A stretch of DNA of 64,000 bases from JBBRVW01 sp038246545 (GCA_038246545.1 JBBRVW010000002.1:1-64000); one strand, 5' to 3'; shown: positions 42,799-51,673, numbered from the stretch's first letter. Program-made: numbers and translations. Notes: a model not told the origin generated them from the letters alone.

Positions 42799-44544
42799 TC
42801 AGACGATGCCGGTGCCGCCGACGCCGCGCCAGGTCAGCGCGAGGCCGAGCACCACCACCACGACCGCCGTGAGCATCGGCGCCAGCCGGAGGACCGGGGC
42901 GAACCGGGATCCCGGGTGGCTGGCCAGCCGCGACTCGGCGCGCTCCCGCAGCCGCATGACGACCAGCCCGACCACGGCCAGGGTGGCGGCCATCCCGAGC
43001 CCGAACGCGACGACCAGCGCGACGCCGAACCACGGGTGACCGAGTGCGACAGCGCCGAGCAGCACGAGCAGCGCGGAGGGGCTGGGCAGCAGCCCCCCGG
43101 CCAGCCCCATGGCGACCAGCTGGCGGCGGGACGGCGGCTCGCCGTCGTCGGAACGCACCACGTCGACGTCGGCATCGTGATGGTCGTGGTCGTGGTCGTG
43201 GTGGGTGTGACCGTCGTGCAGGGCGTGCGGCTGGTGCGGCTCCTGCGGCACCGGCGCGCCCATGACCACCGGCCGCGACACGGTGCTCCCGGTCGCGTCG
43301 CTGCCCACCGCGGCCAGCGCCCGGGAGGCCGGCGGGTCCGGCGCGTGCGGGTGCTCGTGGTCGTGCGGGTGCTGGTGGTCGTGCGGGTGCTGGTGGTCGT
43401 CATGCCCGTGCGGTGCCGGGACGCCGTGCGCGTGCGCCCGTCCGAACAGGCCGTGCGTGTGGCTGCCGTCGTCGTGCTGCTGGGCACGCCGGGCGCGCCG
43501 GGCCGACTCGCGCAGCAGGGCGAGACCCACGAGCACCACCAGCAGGCCGCTGGCGACGCTGAGCCAGGGATAGACCCGCGCCGGGACGAACGCCGTGCCG
43601 GCGCTCACGAGCAGGCCCAGGGCCAGCACCCCGGCCGTGTGGGTGGCGGTGACCGTCGCGCCGACGGTGGCGGCGGCCTTGAGGGCGCCCTCGCGCCGGC
43701 CGGACAGGTAGAAGGCCATGATCGTCTTGCCGTGACCGGGGGCCACCGCGTGGGCGGCGCCGAGCGCCAGCGCGGCCAGCACGGCGACCAGGCCGAGCCA
43801 CGGGTTCCCGTCCGTCCGGGCGAGCAGCCCCTCGAACGCGAGCGTGAGCCGGTCGTTGCCGCGGGTCAGGTCCGCCGCCGGTGTGGTCTCGTCCGACGAC
43901 GCGGTCAGCCGAGGACCGCCCGGCGTCACGGACAGCTGCGCGGCCCGCTCGTCCAGAGGGCTGCTGAGGAGGTCCTTCGGGTACGCCGTGAGGACATTGC
44001 TGCGCGAGCGGGTCGGCACGTCCGAGCGGGCCAGCGTCGTGCCGTCGCCGCGCGCCGTCATCTCCCGCCAGCCGACCTCGTCGTCGGCGGCCCGGTCGAC
44101 GAGCGTGACACCGGTGCGGCCGGTCACGTCCGCCGGGGCGGTGAGCCGGCACTCGAGGCGCAGGATCGGGAGCCCGGCCTGCCCGGGCTTGGTGCTGGCG
44201 TCCGACGAGGTCACCGTCAGCGGGACCCGGCGGGACCCGACGGTGAGGTGCAGCGCCGAGCGTGCGGCGTCGCAGGCGCCGGTGGCCCAGGTGGCCAGCT
44301 CGGCGGCCGACATCGTCCCGTCGCCGCTGGTGTCGACGGTGGGGGTGCGCTGGGCGGTCGGGATCTCGGCGATGTCCAGGACGTGCTGGACGGTGACGGA
44401 GTCGGTGCCCACCACGACGCCGCTGTAGCGGTTGACAGTGAAGTTGCCCAACGGGTGCGCGCTGGCGGCGGTCGGGAGACCGACCACGAGGGCGACGGCG
44501 GCCGCAGCGACGACGCCCAGCCGCAGGCCGAGCCGGCGGCTCAC
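42799..44544 (-). CDS. Nickel/cobalt transporter, NicO/RcnA type, with metal-binding extracytoplasmic and loop regions
   Basis: A 581-residue membrane protein. After a signal peptide (VVAAAAVALVVGLPTAASA) comes an exported domain of about 200 residues that includes an EF-hand-like loop DTSGDGTMSAAE. The membrane core shows HAVAPGHGKTIMAFYLSGRREGALKAAATVGAT-type NicO sequence (in part) and VSAGTAFVPARVYPWLSVASG. Between helices is a cytoplasmic loop of about 120 residues very rich in His and Asp (HTHGLFGRAHAHG, HPHDHQHPHDHEHPH, HTHHDHDHDHHD). Last is a second helix block with GGLLPSPSALLVLLGAVALG. GTG at 44544 overlaps the TPR stop. Direction of transport is not readable. Confidence 0.88.
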   Translation of the reverse strand: MSRRLGLRLGVVAAAAVALVVGLPTAASAHPLGNFTVNRYSGVVVGTDSVTVQHVLDIAEIPTAQRTPTVDTSGDGTMSAAELATWATGACDAARSALHLTVGSRRVPLTVTSSDASTKPGQAGLPILRLECRLTAPADVTGRTGVTLVDRAADDEVGWREMTARGDGTTLARSDVPTRSRSNVLTAYPKDLLSSPLDERAAQLSVTPGGPRLTASSDETTPAADLTRGNDRLTLAFEGLLARTDGNPWLGLVAVLAALALGAAHAVAPGHGKTIMAFYLSGRREGALKAAATVGATVTATHTAGVLALGLLVSAGTAFVPARVYPWLSVASGLLVVLVGLALLRESARRARRAQQHDDGSHTHGLFGRAHAHGVPAPHGHDDHQHPHDHQHPHDHEHPHAPDPPASRALAAVGSDATGSTVSRPVVMGAPVPQEPHQPHALHDGHTHHDHDHDHHDADVDVVRSDDGEPPSRRQLVAMGLAGGLLPSPSALLVLLGAVALGHPWFGVALVVAFGLGMAATLAVVGLVVMRLRERAESRLASHPGSRFAPVLRLAPMLTAVVVVVLGLALTWRGVGGTGIV

Positions 44545-45872
44545 CGGAGACCTGCCAGCAGCGTGCTGATCTGCTGGTCCCGGAAGGGGCTGACCCCGGA
44601 GTCCAGGGTCTGTGCCTCGCGCAGGGTCGTCGAGGCGGCGGCCAGCCGGTTGCCGGCCTCGATCGCACCGAGGTGGAACACGATGCGTGCGTCCCGGGTG
44701 CCGAGCTGGTTGGCCTGCCGGGCGTAGCGGAGAGCGGCCTTGTCGTCGCCGGTCGCGTGCAGGGCCCAGGCCAGCGCGTCCGCGGTGTGGATCGAGTGCC
44801 GGCGCGCCCACTCCGCCCTGGCGGCGTCCAGCGCGGCGGCGGGGGAGCCGTGGTCCGCCTGGAAGACCGCGGTCTCCAGGTCGGTGGCCACCCCGTTGGC
44901 GGCGAGCAGCCGGGCGGACGCGGTGGCGACGGCGTACTGCTGGTCGGCGAGCCGCTGGCGGCCGGTGGCCTGGTACAGCTCGCCCAGCTCCACGACGTAC
45001 TCGGTGAGGGGGAGCCGCTGCACGACGCGCGTGTAGTCCTTCACGGCGCCGGCGACGTCGCCGGCGGCGACCGCGAGCCGGGCCTGTCCGGCCAGGGCCG
45101 GCATGTAGGTCGGGTCGGCGTCGAGCGCGTTCCGGTAGTGGTGGGCTGCCAGCCGGAGGTCGCCGCCGGCCCGGGCCAGCTCGCCGAGGTGGAAGGTGGC
45201 GAAGGCGTAGGACGAGGCGCTGGTGCCGGACTCCTTCTGGGCCAGCCGCATCAGCCGGGTCGCCTCGGTGAGGTCGCCGAGCAGCTCGGCCTGGTAGGAC
45301 AGCCGGGCGAAGGTGGACGGGCCGGGGTCCAGGTCGTCGGCCCGGCCGGCGGCCTTCTGGGCCGCCGGGTAGCGGCCGAGCTCGGTCAGCGCGTCGGTGC
45401 GGATCGCCTCGGCGGCGCCGCTGTACGGGTTGATGGTGAGCGCCTCGTCGGCGGAGCGCAGCGCCGCGGTGAACTCGTGCCGGGCCGTCTCGAGGGTGGC
45501 GCGCGCGGTCAGCATCACCGAGTCGTGCGGGGCGAGCGCGGCGGCCTTCGCGAGCGCAGCCTGGGCCTTGGGGTAGTACGTGGGGTCGGCGGTGATGCGC
45601 GCCTGCTCGACGTAGGACAAGGACAGGGTCGACCACGACCGGTGGTCCTTGGGGGTGCGGCGCAGCCGGGCCTGCAGGCTGGCGATGGCGTCGTTGGGGT
45701 CGGCCACGGCGGCGGGGTCGACACCGGGTGTCGATCGGCCGGCGGCGGACGGGAGCGCCTGCGGGCGGGTGTCGTGCGAGCCGCCCAGGAGGGCAGCCGC
45801 GCCGAAGGTGATGACGACCGCCAGCGCTGTGGCGCCGGCGACCAGGAGCACGGGCCGGAGCAGCGGTCGCAT
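44541..45872 (-). CDS. Membrane-anchored TPR protein
   Basis: A 443-residue protein with an N-terminal membrane helix (LLVAGATALAVVITFGAAALLG) and about nine tetratricopeptide-like helix pairs from residue 60 on, for example SLSYVEQARITADPTYYPKAQAALAKAAAL and HYRNALDADPTYMPALAGQARLA (partial motifs AALAKAAALAPHD, ALDADPTYMPALAG). It probably scaffolds a complex on the outer face of the membrane. Its stop overlaps the transporter start, so both are translated together. AAGGA lies eight bases before the ATG at 45872. Confidence 0.86.
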   Translation of the reverse strand: MRPLLRPVLLVAGATALAVVITFGAAALLGGSHDTRPQALPSAAGRSTPGVDPAAVADPNDAIASLQARLRRTPKDHRSWSTLSLSYVEQARITADPTYYPKAQAALAKAAALAPHDSVMLTARATLETARHEFTAALRSADEALTINPYSGAAEAIRTDALTELGRYPAAQKAAGRADDLDPGPSTFARLSYQAELLGDLTEATRLMRLAQKESGTSASSYAFATFHLGELARAGGDLRLAAHHYRNALDADPTYMPALAGQARLAVAAGDVAGAVKDYTRVVQRLPLTEYVVELGELYQATGRQRLADQQYAVATASARLLAANGVATDLETAVFQADHGSPAAALDAARAEWARRHSIHTADALAWALHATGDDKAALRYARQANQLGTRDARIVFHLGAIEAGNRLAAASTTLREAQTLDSGVSPFRDQQISTLLAGLR

Positions 45873-45991
45873 GCGGGTGGTCCTTCCTGCGGGGAGGTCC
45901 CCGCCACGGCCGCGCCGAGGCGCGACCGGGACGGGGTGTGGCTGGTCAGGCGGCCGAGGCCGACCGACCGGTCACGGTTCCTTGCGTGGCC

Positions 45992-47359
45992 TTACTTGTC
46001 GGTCGACGTCTTCGTGGTCGAGCCGCTGTAGGGCATGGCCACGAACGGGAAGGTGTCGCCGAACGCCTTGTCCGGACCATCCACCCCGTCGCCGAGGTCG
46101 TTCGGGTTGCCGATCAGCTCGCCGGCGACCACCTGGAGCGACGCGTCGAGGACGTCGTCACCGAGACGGCGGCCGTTCGGGAAGCCGTTGTTGTCGCCAC
46201 CGATGACACCGAGGCGGCTGTAGGGCTGACCGTCCTGCCAGGTCGTGTTCAGCCGCAGGTACTCGGCCGCACGCTCCTTGCCGCGGGGGTTGTTGATGCC
46301 GGTGACACCCTTGAGGAACACCTGGACCAGGTCGTTGCGGTTCTTGACCTGGATCTTGGTGCCGCAGACGGCGTTCAGCGTCGCAGCGAGCTCCGAGTTC
46401 TGGACGAACGGCAGTGCCGCGGCGTCCTGACGGGGCTTGAGCGAGTTGAACGTGTCCTTGACCTGGTAGGGGATGACGACCTCGTTGACCAGGGGCTGGC
46501 CGAGACGCGAGATCTGCTTGTAGTGACCCTTGCTGTTCTTGCGGTCGGTCGTGCTCCAGATGCCCACGACGGACCGGCCGTTGTGGATCAGGTCGCGACG
46601 CGGGACCTGGAGGCCCAGCGTGTTGACGTTGAAGCCGGCGAGGCTGTTCTTGCCCGCCTCGGTCATGCAGTCGCCGCCGTAGAGCACGTCGAACACCCGC
46701 AGGTCGAGGAAGAACGGGTCTGCTGCCTGGCCGGCGAACGACTTGCGACCGGCGCCCTGGAAGCCCTGCACGGCCGCGTTACGCAGCGCGGCGTAGTCCG
46801 GCATGCCGGCGTTGCCGGTGTTGGACGGTGCCACCTTGCCGTTCTTGATCAGCGTCCGGACCTTGTCCTTGCCCTTGCGGACAGAGGTGCGGGTCAGGGT
46901 GTACTGCTGACGGAACAGCAGGTTGGGGTCGTCGAGCGAGGTGACCGGACCGTTGTTGTACAGGAACGTCCCGTTGCCGGTGAAGCTGTCGGACGCCTTG
47001 GGAGTCCGGGTGGTCCGGAACTTCCAGGTGTAGACGACGTCAGGCTTCGCGTCGTAGTCGTTGTCGATGTTGATCTTGTAGTGCGCGTCGGTGGCCCAGG
47101 GGTAGAAGTTCGGGCCTCCGGCCGGCTCCTCGAACGGAGTCCAGTTGGCAAGGATGTTGACCATCCCGTTCGGCTGCGCGAAGGCGTAGACGTCGGTGTT
47201 GTCGTACGCCGGCTGGTTGGCGATCGCCGGCGCCTCACGGTGGCTGGAGGCGGTGGACGTTGACGGCGCGAGCGCCGCCAGAGTGCCACCGACGGCCAGT
47301 GCACCCACGCCGAGCAGGGCAGTCGCCCGAGTCGTGCGAGTTCGTCTCGACTGAGACAT
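45992..47359 (-). CDS. Secreted DUF4331 protein (first copy)
   Basis: A 455-residue protein with a signal peptide (TALLGVGALAVGGTLAALAPSTSTA) and the family opening SSHREAPAIANQPAYDNTDVYAF. Further motifs: FYPWATDAHYKINIDNDYDAKPDVVY, NGTFLYNNGPVTSL, FAGQAADPFFLDLRVFD, LGVIGGDNNGFPNGRR (given as separate pieces). It lacks a C-terminal anchor. The family has no assigned activity. ATG at 47359 has GGAGGG five bases upstream. It shares its neighbourhood with a second copy, a TPR protein and a NicO transporter. A CRP-like site lies 42 bases upstream. Confidence 0.9.
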   Translation of the reverse strand: MSQSRRTRTTRATALLGVGALAVGGTLAALAPSTSTASSHREAPAIANQPAYDNTDVYAFAQPNGMVNILANWTPFEEPAGGPNFYPWATDAHYKINIDNDYDAKPDVVYTWKFRTTRTPKASDSFTGNGTFLYNNGPVTSLDDPNLLFRQQYTLTRTSVRKGKDKVRTLIKNGKVAPSNTGNAGMPDYAALRNAAVQGFQGAGRKSFAGQAADPFFLDLRVFDVLYGGDCMTEAGKNSLAGFNVNTLGLQVPRRDLIHNGRSVVGIWSTTDRKNSKGHYKQISRLGQPLVNEVVIPYQVKDTFNSLKPRQDAAALPFVQNSELAATLNAVCGTKIQVKNRNDLVQVFLKGVTGINNPRGKERAAEYLRLNTTWQDGQPYSRLGVIGGDNNGFPNGRRLGDDVLDASLQVVAGELIGNPNDLGDGVDGPDKAFGDTFPFVAMPYSGSTTKTSTDK

Positions 47360-47400
47360 GGATCCCTCCCTCAAGGGGGTTTGTTCGGCCCGCTACTCGA

Positions 47401-47416
47401 GGTGACGGCTGTCACA
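47401..47416 (-). promoter_or_regulatory. CRP/GlxR-like binding site upstream of the first DUF4331 gene
   Basis: GGTGACGGCTGTCACA fits TGTGA-N6-TCACA with one mismatch; the inner palindrome GTGAC-GGCT-GTCAC (47402-47415) is perfect. It lies 42-57 bases upstream of the start at 47359. The remaining 47417-47599 gap holds no gene I can support. Confidence 0.6.
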
Positions 47417-47599
47417 CGAACGGGCTACGAGGTGTGCTTCGTGCCCCATGCCTGTTCCGGATTGGTGACAACCGGAACAACGCCGGGCGTGGTCCGTCCA
47501 GGGTCATGACTGACCGTTCGGCTGACCAGGGGTCAGCCGAACGGCGGGTAGCCAGGAGAGGCGCCGGCCCGTTATGGACGGCGCCCCTCCCGGGGCGGG

Positions 47600-49198
47600 T
47601 CAGGCCGTGACGAGCCGACCTGTGGAGCGACGGGCCACGAGGACCCCGGCGAGCGCGAGCAGCGCGCCCAGCCCCACGACGCCCAGCGGAGCGGTCGGCA
47701 GGCCGCCCGACGGGCTGCGGCCGTCGCCACCGGTGAGGATGGTCTCGGTCTCCAGCTGGCCGTCGTCGCCGTGCGAAGCGGGCGGCGACGACTGCGCCAC
47801 CGAGCCGGAGTGCGGCAGGGCGACGTAGGGGAAGTCCTCGTCGAAACCGGAGGCGTTGCGGTCCACGGCGTCGCCGAGGTTGTTCGGGAAGTCCTTGTTC
47901 CCGCTGGTGCCGCCGAGCGTCCCCGCCACCTCACCGGCCACGACCTGCAAGGCGATGTCGACGACGTCGTCCTGCATCCGGCGCCCGTTGGGGAAGCCGT
48001 TGTTGTCGCCGCCGATGACCCCGAGCCGGCTGAACTTCTGGTTCTTGATCTTGTTCACGTTCAGCCGCAGCTGCTCGCTCGGGGTGACACCCTGCGGCTG
48101 GTTCAGGCCAGGTATCCCGGTGAGGAACACCGTGACCAGGTCCTGCCGGTTGTCGGTCGGGACCTGCGTGAGCCCGCAGACGTTCTTCAGCAGCGAGGCC
48201 AGCTCGGGCTTCACGACGAACGGCAGGGCCGCCGCGTCCTGCGTCGGGTCGATGGCGTTGAAGGTGTCCTTCACCTTGTAGGGGATGACCGCCTCGTTGA
48301 CGAGCGGGTTGCCCAGCCGGGACACCTGCGTGTAGGTGCCGTCTGCGTTGCGGCGGGAGGTGGTGCTCCACACCCCGATCACCGGCTCGCTGCCGACGCC
48401 CGGACCCTTCACCAGGTCCTGCTTGGGCACCTGCAGCGACAGCGAGTTGACGTTGTACCCGTTGAGCGTGTCGTTGCCGACCTCGGTGCCGCAGCCTGCG
48501 CCGTAGAGCAGGTCGAACACCCGCAGGTCGAGGAAGAAGGGGTCCTCTGCCTGACCGGCGAACGACCTCGACGACTTGCCGCTGGAGCCGCCGAAGCGGG
48601 CGATGGCGGCGTTCCGCAGGCTCCCGTACTCGGGCATCGAGGCCTTGCCGACGTAGGACGGCGCCACGGGCGCGCCGTGCAGCAGCTGGGTCTGGGTGCC
48701 GTCCTTGCGGATCAGCGTGAGGTCGTAGGTCTGCCGGAACAGCAGGTTGTCGTCGGTGAGCGAGGTGACCGGCCCGTTGTTGTACAGGAACGTGCCGTTG
48801 CCGGTGAAGCTGTCCTTGTTCGGACCGTCCCCGGGGACCCTGCTGTCGGTGAACGTCCAGCGGTAGATCAGGTCCGGCTTCGCGTCGCCGTCGTTGTCGA
48901 TGTTGATGTCGTAGTGCGCGTCGGTGGCCCACGGGTAGAAGTTCGGGCCGCCGCCGGGCTCCTCCATCGGGATCCAGTTGGCCACCAGGGTCACCGTGCT
49001 GCCCTTGTCAGGGCTGACGAAGGCGTAGAGGTCGGTGTTGTCGTACTTCGGGGCGTCGGTGATGCCGGGTGCCTCGCGGTGGCTGGACGCCGAGGCGCCG
49101 GTGGGCGCCAGTCCGGCGATACCGCCGGCGGCGACCAGGGCGCCCGAGACGACCAGGACACCTGCTCGGGTCCGGCCGGTGGGACGGGGTCGGGACAT
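47600..49198 (-). CDS. Secreted, C-terminally anchored DUF4331 protein (second copy)
   Basis: A 532-residue homologue of the preceding gene: signal peptide (VSGALVAAGGIAGLAPTGASA), SSHREAPGITDAPKYDNTDLYAF, FYPWATDAHYDINIDNDGDAKPD, NGTFLYNNGPVTSL, FAGQAEDPFFLDLRVFDLLYG and LGVIGGDNNGFPNGRRMQDDV. Unlike copy one it ends with GGLPTAPLGVVGLGALLALAG and a positively charged tail, a membrane anchor that could also be a poor sortase signal. AAGGGAAG precedes the ATG at 49198. A perfect CRP-like palindrome lies 35 bases upstream. Confidence 0.9.
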   Translation of the reverse strand: MSRPRPTGRTRAGVLVVSGALVAAGGIAGLAPTGASASSHREAPGITDAPKYDNTDLYAFVSPDKGSTVTLVANWIPMEEPGGGPNFYPWATDAHYDINIDNDGDAKPDLIYRWTFTDSRVPGDGPNKDSFTGNGTFLYNNGPVTSLTDDNLLFRQTYDLTLIRKDGTQTQLLHGAPVAPSYVGKASMPEYGSLRNAAIARFGGSSGKSSRSFAGQAEDPFFLDLRVFDLLYGAGCGTEVGNDTLNGYNVNSLSLQVPKQDLVKGPGVGSEPVIGVWSTTSRRNADGTYTQVSRLGNPLVNEAVIPYKVKDTFNAIDPTQDAAALPFVVKPELASLLKNVCGLTQVPTDNRQDLVTVFLTGIPGLNQPQGVTPSEQLRLNVNKIKNQKFSRLGVIGGDNNGFPNGRRMQDDVVDIALQVVAGEVAGTLGGTSGNKDFPNNLGDAVDRNASGFDEDFPYVALPHSGSVAQSSPPASHGDDGQLETETILTGGDGRSPSGGLPTAPLGVVGLGALLALAGVLVARRSTGRLVTA

Positions 49199-49232
49199 GC
49201 TGGCTTCCCTTCGTAGAGGGGCAGTGACGGCC

Positions 49233-49248
49233 TGTGACGTAGGTCACA
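49233..49248 (-). promoter_or_regulatory. CRP/GlxR-like binding site upstream of the second DUF4331 gene
   Basis: TGTGACGTAGGTCACA matches TGTGA-N6-TCACA exactly, inside an 8-bp-arm palindrome CCTGTGAC-GTAG-GTCACAGG (49231-49250). It lies 35-50 bases upstream of the start at 49198. Confidence 0.7.
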
Positions 49249-49395
49249 GGGGACAGGCGTGGGGCGTTCGGTGCCCCGGGGGCACCGGATTGGTCCAGGG
49301 TCGGTCGGGTCGGTCCGGGGCGTTCCGGCAAGCGGGGCCGGCGGCTTCCACCCGCGCGTCCGGCCACGACGCGCAGGTCCGGACGGTCGCCGCCG

Positions 49396-49401
49396 TACCC
49401 T
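49396..49401 (+). promoter_or_regulatory. -10 box of a leaderless zinc-ribbon protein transcript
   Basis: TACCCT, six bases, then GTG at 49408. Confidence 0.45.
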
Positions 49402-49407
49402 CGGGGC

Positions 49408-49677
49408 GTGACCGGGACGCCGCTGCCGACGAGCACCACGCGCTGGCGCTGCACGCGCTGCGGCAACCTCACCCGCTTCGACGTCACGAGGAGCTCGCGG
49501 GTGCGCGAGTTCGTCCACGTCGACCTCTCCGGCGAGCAGGTGGTCGAGGAGCGTGAGGTGCTGGCCGAGCAGGTCGAGACCGTGCGCTGCCGCTGGTGCG
49601 ACGGCGTCGGCACGGTCGAGCTGGTCCCGCGACCGGCCGACGGTCCGACCGACGACGGCACCCCTGGTGGCGGGTGA
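49408..49677 (+). CDS. Zinc-ribbon small protein
   Basis: An 89-residue protein with CTRCGNLTRFDV and, about 45 residues later, CRWCDG, two CxxC pairs that can bind one zinc ion. The middle (VREFVHVDLSGEQVVEEREVL) is beta-rich and acidic. It overlaps or abuts the NYN gene and may be its partner. The function is unknown. Confidence 0.75.
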   Translation: MTGTPLPTSTTRWRCTRCGNLTRFDVTRSSRVREFVHVDLSGEQVVEEREVLAEQVETVRCRWCDGVGTVELVPRPADGPTDDGTPGGG

Positions 49678-49681
49678 GCCC

Positions 49682-51091
49682 GTGAGCGCCGAGCCGCACC
49701 CGGACGAGCCGCACCCGGACGAGCGGCACCACGGCCGGCCGCACGAGGACGAGCCAGGGGCGGCCGGTTCCCCGGGGCAGCCCGACCCGGCCTGGGACGG
49801 TCCGCTCCCGGACGCCGTCCGGAGCCGGGTGGTGGCCCTGGCCGCCGACACCCTCGGCGGCCTGGCCGACGACGAGGTGCCGGCCGCGCTCAAGCGGTTC
49901 CGCTCGTGGGCGCCGCAGCACCGGCGCACGCGGGCGGCGACGCCGCTGGCCGTCGCCGTGGAGCGCGACGTGCTGTTCCGGCAGCGGGTCGCGACCGCGG
50001 CGCGCGCGGCGCTGCCCGACCTGGCGGCCGCGCTCGACGCGGGCAGCCCGCCGCCGGCCGCCGACCCCGCCGAGGTGGCCGCGGTCGCCTACCTGGCCCG
50101 GACGCCGGGCTGGGCCGCGCTGGTAGGCGCCGCCGGGGCTGCCGCCGAGCGGGCCACCGCCGACCAGGGCAGTGCCCGGGCCGCGGCCGAGGTCGCCCGG
50201 CTGGCGGAGCAGCTCGCGGCCGAGCGCGGTCGCCACCAGGAGCAGCTGGCGGCGATGGCCGCGCAGGTCGAGGCCGCCGCGTCGGAGGCGGCCACCGTGT
50301 CCCGGGCGCTGCGCGAGGAGAAAGGTGCCCGGCGCCGCGCCGAGCGGGTCGCCGCGGAGGCGGAGCAGACCGTCGCGGCCGCGGACGCCCGGGCGGCGGA
50401 GGCCGGGGTCGCCGCGCAGACGGAGGTCGCCCGGGCCGCGGCGCGGGTGACGGAGGTCGAGGCGGCCCTGGAGGCCAGCCGGCGCGCGGTCCGCGAGGGA
50501 CGGTCGTTGGAGGACACCCGCGTGCGGCTGCTGCTCGACACCGTCGTCGACGCGGCGTCGGCGCTGCGCCGCGAGCTGGCGCTGCCGCCGGTCGAGACCC
50601 GGCCGGCCGACCTGGTCGACGCGGCGGCCCCCGGGTCGGCCGTGTCCTCGGTCGGCGAGCGCGCCCTGCGCTCCGACGACCCGGCAATGCTCGACCAGCT
50701 GCTCGCGCTGCCGCAGGCGCACCTGGTGGTCGACGGCTACAACGTGACGAAGACCGGCTATCCCGAGCTGTCGCTGGAGAACCAGCGCAACCGGCTGCTC
50801 CTTGGCCTGTCCCACCTGGCCGCCCGGTCGGGCGCCGAGGTCACCTGCTGCTTCGACGGTGCGGCGCTCGAGGGCCGGGTGCCCGCGGCCGGCGCCCGCG
50901 GCGTGCGGGTGCTGTTCAGCAAGCCGGGGGAGGCCGCCGACGAGCTGATCCGGCGGCTGGTGCGCGCGGAGCCGGAGGGCCGGCCGGTGTGCGTGGTCTC
51001 GAGCGACCGCGAGGTCGCGGACGGGGTCCGGCGCTCCGGCGCCCGCGCGGTCTCCTCGGCGGCGCTGGTACGCCGGCTGGACCGGGGCTGA
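49682..51091 (+). CDS. NYN-domain ribonuclease-like protein with long coiled coil
   Basis: A 469-residue protein. The N-terminus is rich in DEPHPDE-type repeats, a helical part (about 45-170) follows, then an Ala/Arg/Glu-rich coiled coil (about 175-285). The C-terminal NYN (PIN-like) domain (about 335-469) contains HLVVDGYNVTKTGYPELSLENQR (in part DGYNVTKTGYP), VTCCFDGAALEGRV and VVSSDREVADGVRRSGARAVSS, with the acidic active-site residues. This is the layout of actinobacterial YacP-like RNA-binding nucleases. GTG at 49682 is assumed; GTG at 49667 is an alternative. Confidence 0.82.
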   Translation: MSAEPHPDEPHPDERHHGRPHEDEPGAAGSPGQPDPAWDGPLPDAVRSRVVALAADTLGGLADDEVPAALKRFRSWAPQHRRTRAATPLAVAVERDVLFRQRVATAARAALPDLAAALDAGSPPPAADPAEVAAVAYLARTPGWAALVGAAGAAAERATADQGSARAAAEVARLAEQLAAERGRHQEQLAAMAAQVEAAASEAATVSRALREEKGARRRAERVAAEAEQTVAAADARAAEAGVAAQTEVARAAARVTEVEAALEASRRAVREGRSLEDTRVRLLLDTVVDAASALRRELALPPVETRPADLVDAAAPGSAVSSVGERALRSDDPAMLDQLLALPQAHLVVDGYNVTKTGYPELSLENQRNRLLLGLSHLAARSGAEVTCCFDGAALEGRVPAAGARGVRVLFSKPGEAADELIRRLVRAEPEGRPVCVVSSDREVADGVRRSGARAVSSAALVRRLDRG

Positions 51092-51221
51092 CCGCAGCAG
51101 CCGGTCGACCGCCCTCCCCGCGGTTCCCTCCACCACGCGTCCACGCTCGTCGCGCTCGCCCGTGGGGTTGTGTCCGGGGGTCTTCGTAGCGTCCTGCGCA
51201 GACGACATCGAGGAGGTCTTT

Positions 51222-51455
51222 GTGATCATCGACTGCAACAGCTGCGAGGTGCGTGGCCTGGCGTGCGGCGACTGCGTCGTGAGCGCCCTGCTCGGCGGAC
51301 CGCCCGGCGAGATCGACGACGACGAGGCCGCGGCCTTCGACGTGCTCGCGGGCTCGGGCCTGGTCCCGCCGCTGCGGCTGGTGGTTCCGGTCGAGGTGGT
51401 ACGGCGCGGACCACCGGGCCAGCAGGTGGCCGGCGGCCGGGCGGCCGCCGGCTGA
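51222..51455 (+). CDS. Cysteine-rich small protein
   Basis: A 77-residue protein beginning VIIDCNSCEVRGLACGDCVVSALLGG. The Cys-x2-Cys then Cys-x2-Cys motif within the first 20 residues could hold a metal or cluster. The rest is predicted soluble. GTG at 51222 has AGGAGG five bases upstream. A TAGCGT box at 51187-51192 may be its -10. Homologues are found widely in actinobacteria, without known function. Confidence 0.72.
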   Translation: MIIDCNSCEVRGLACGDCVVSALLGGPPGEIDDDEAAAFDVLAGSGLVPPLRLVVPVEVVRRGPPGQQVAGGRAAAG

Positions 51456-51644
51456 CGCCGGGAGGGGCGGGCTGAGCCCGGACGCGACCCGGCGCCGGCT
51501 CGGCGCCCCACCCCGCTGTCCACCATCCGGACGCGAGGTGCCCGCGTGTCGAGCGAGCGGCGTCGGCCGCCTGTTCAAGCGCGCCGCAGCCCGGGTCGAG
51601 TACCAGACGTGACGATCAATCCCTCGGAGGCGCGCCGTGACCAT

Positions 51645-51673
51645 TTGATCATCACGAACTGGTCACGTAAGGT
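51645..51673 (+). promoter_or_regulatory. Promoter of the NlpC/P60 gene
   Basis: TTGATC (51645-51650) and TAAGGT (51668-51673) are spaced by 17 bases; the ATG is ten bases further, giving a very short leader. The -35 region sits within an imperfect palindrome TGACCA-N16-TGGTCA. The rest of the 228-base gap shows no gene. Confidence 0.5.

Noticed and set aside
47571..47934. Small reading frames in and near the gap between the DUF4331 genes
   Set aside because: They overlap the 3' end of the second DUF4331 gene in another frame and show no coding signature or ribosome site.
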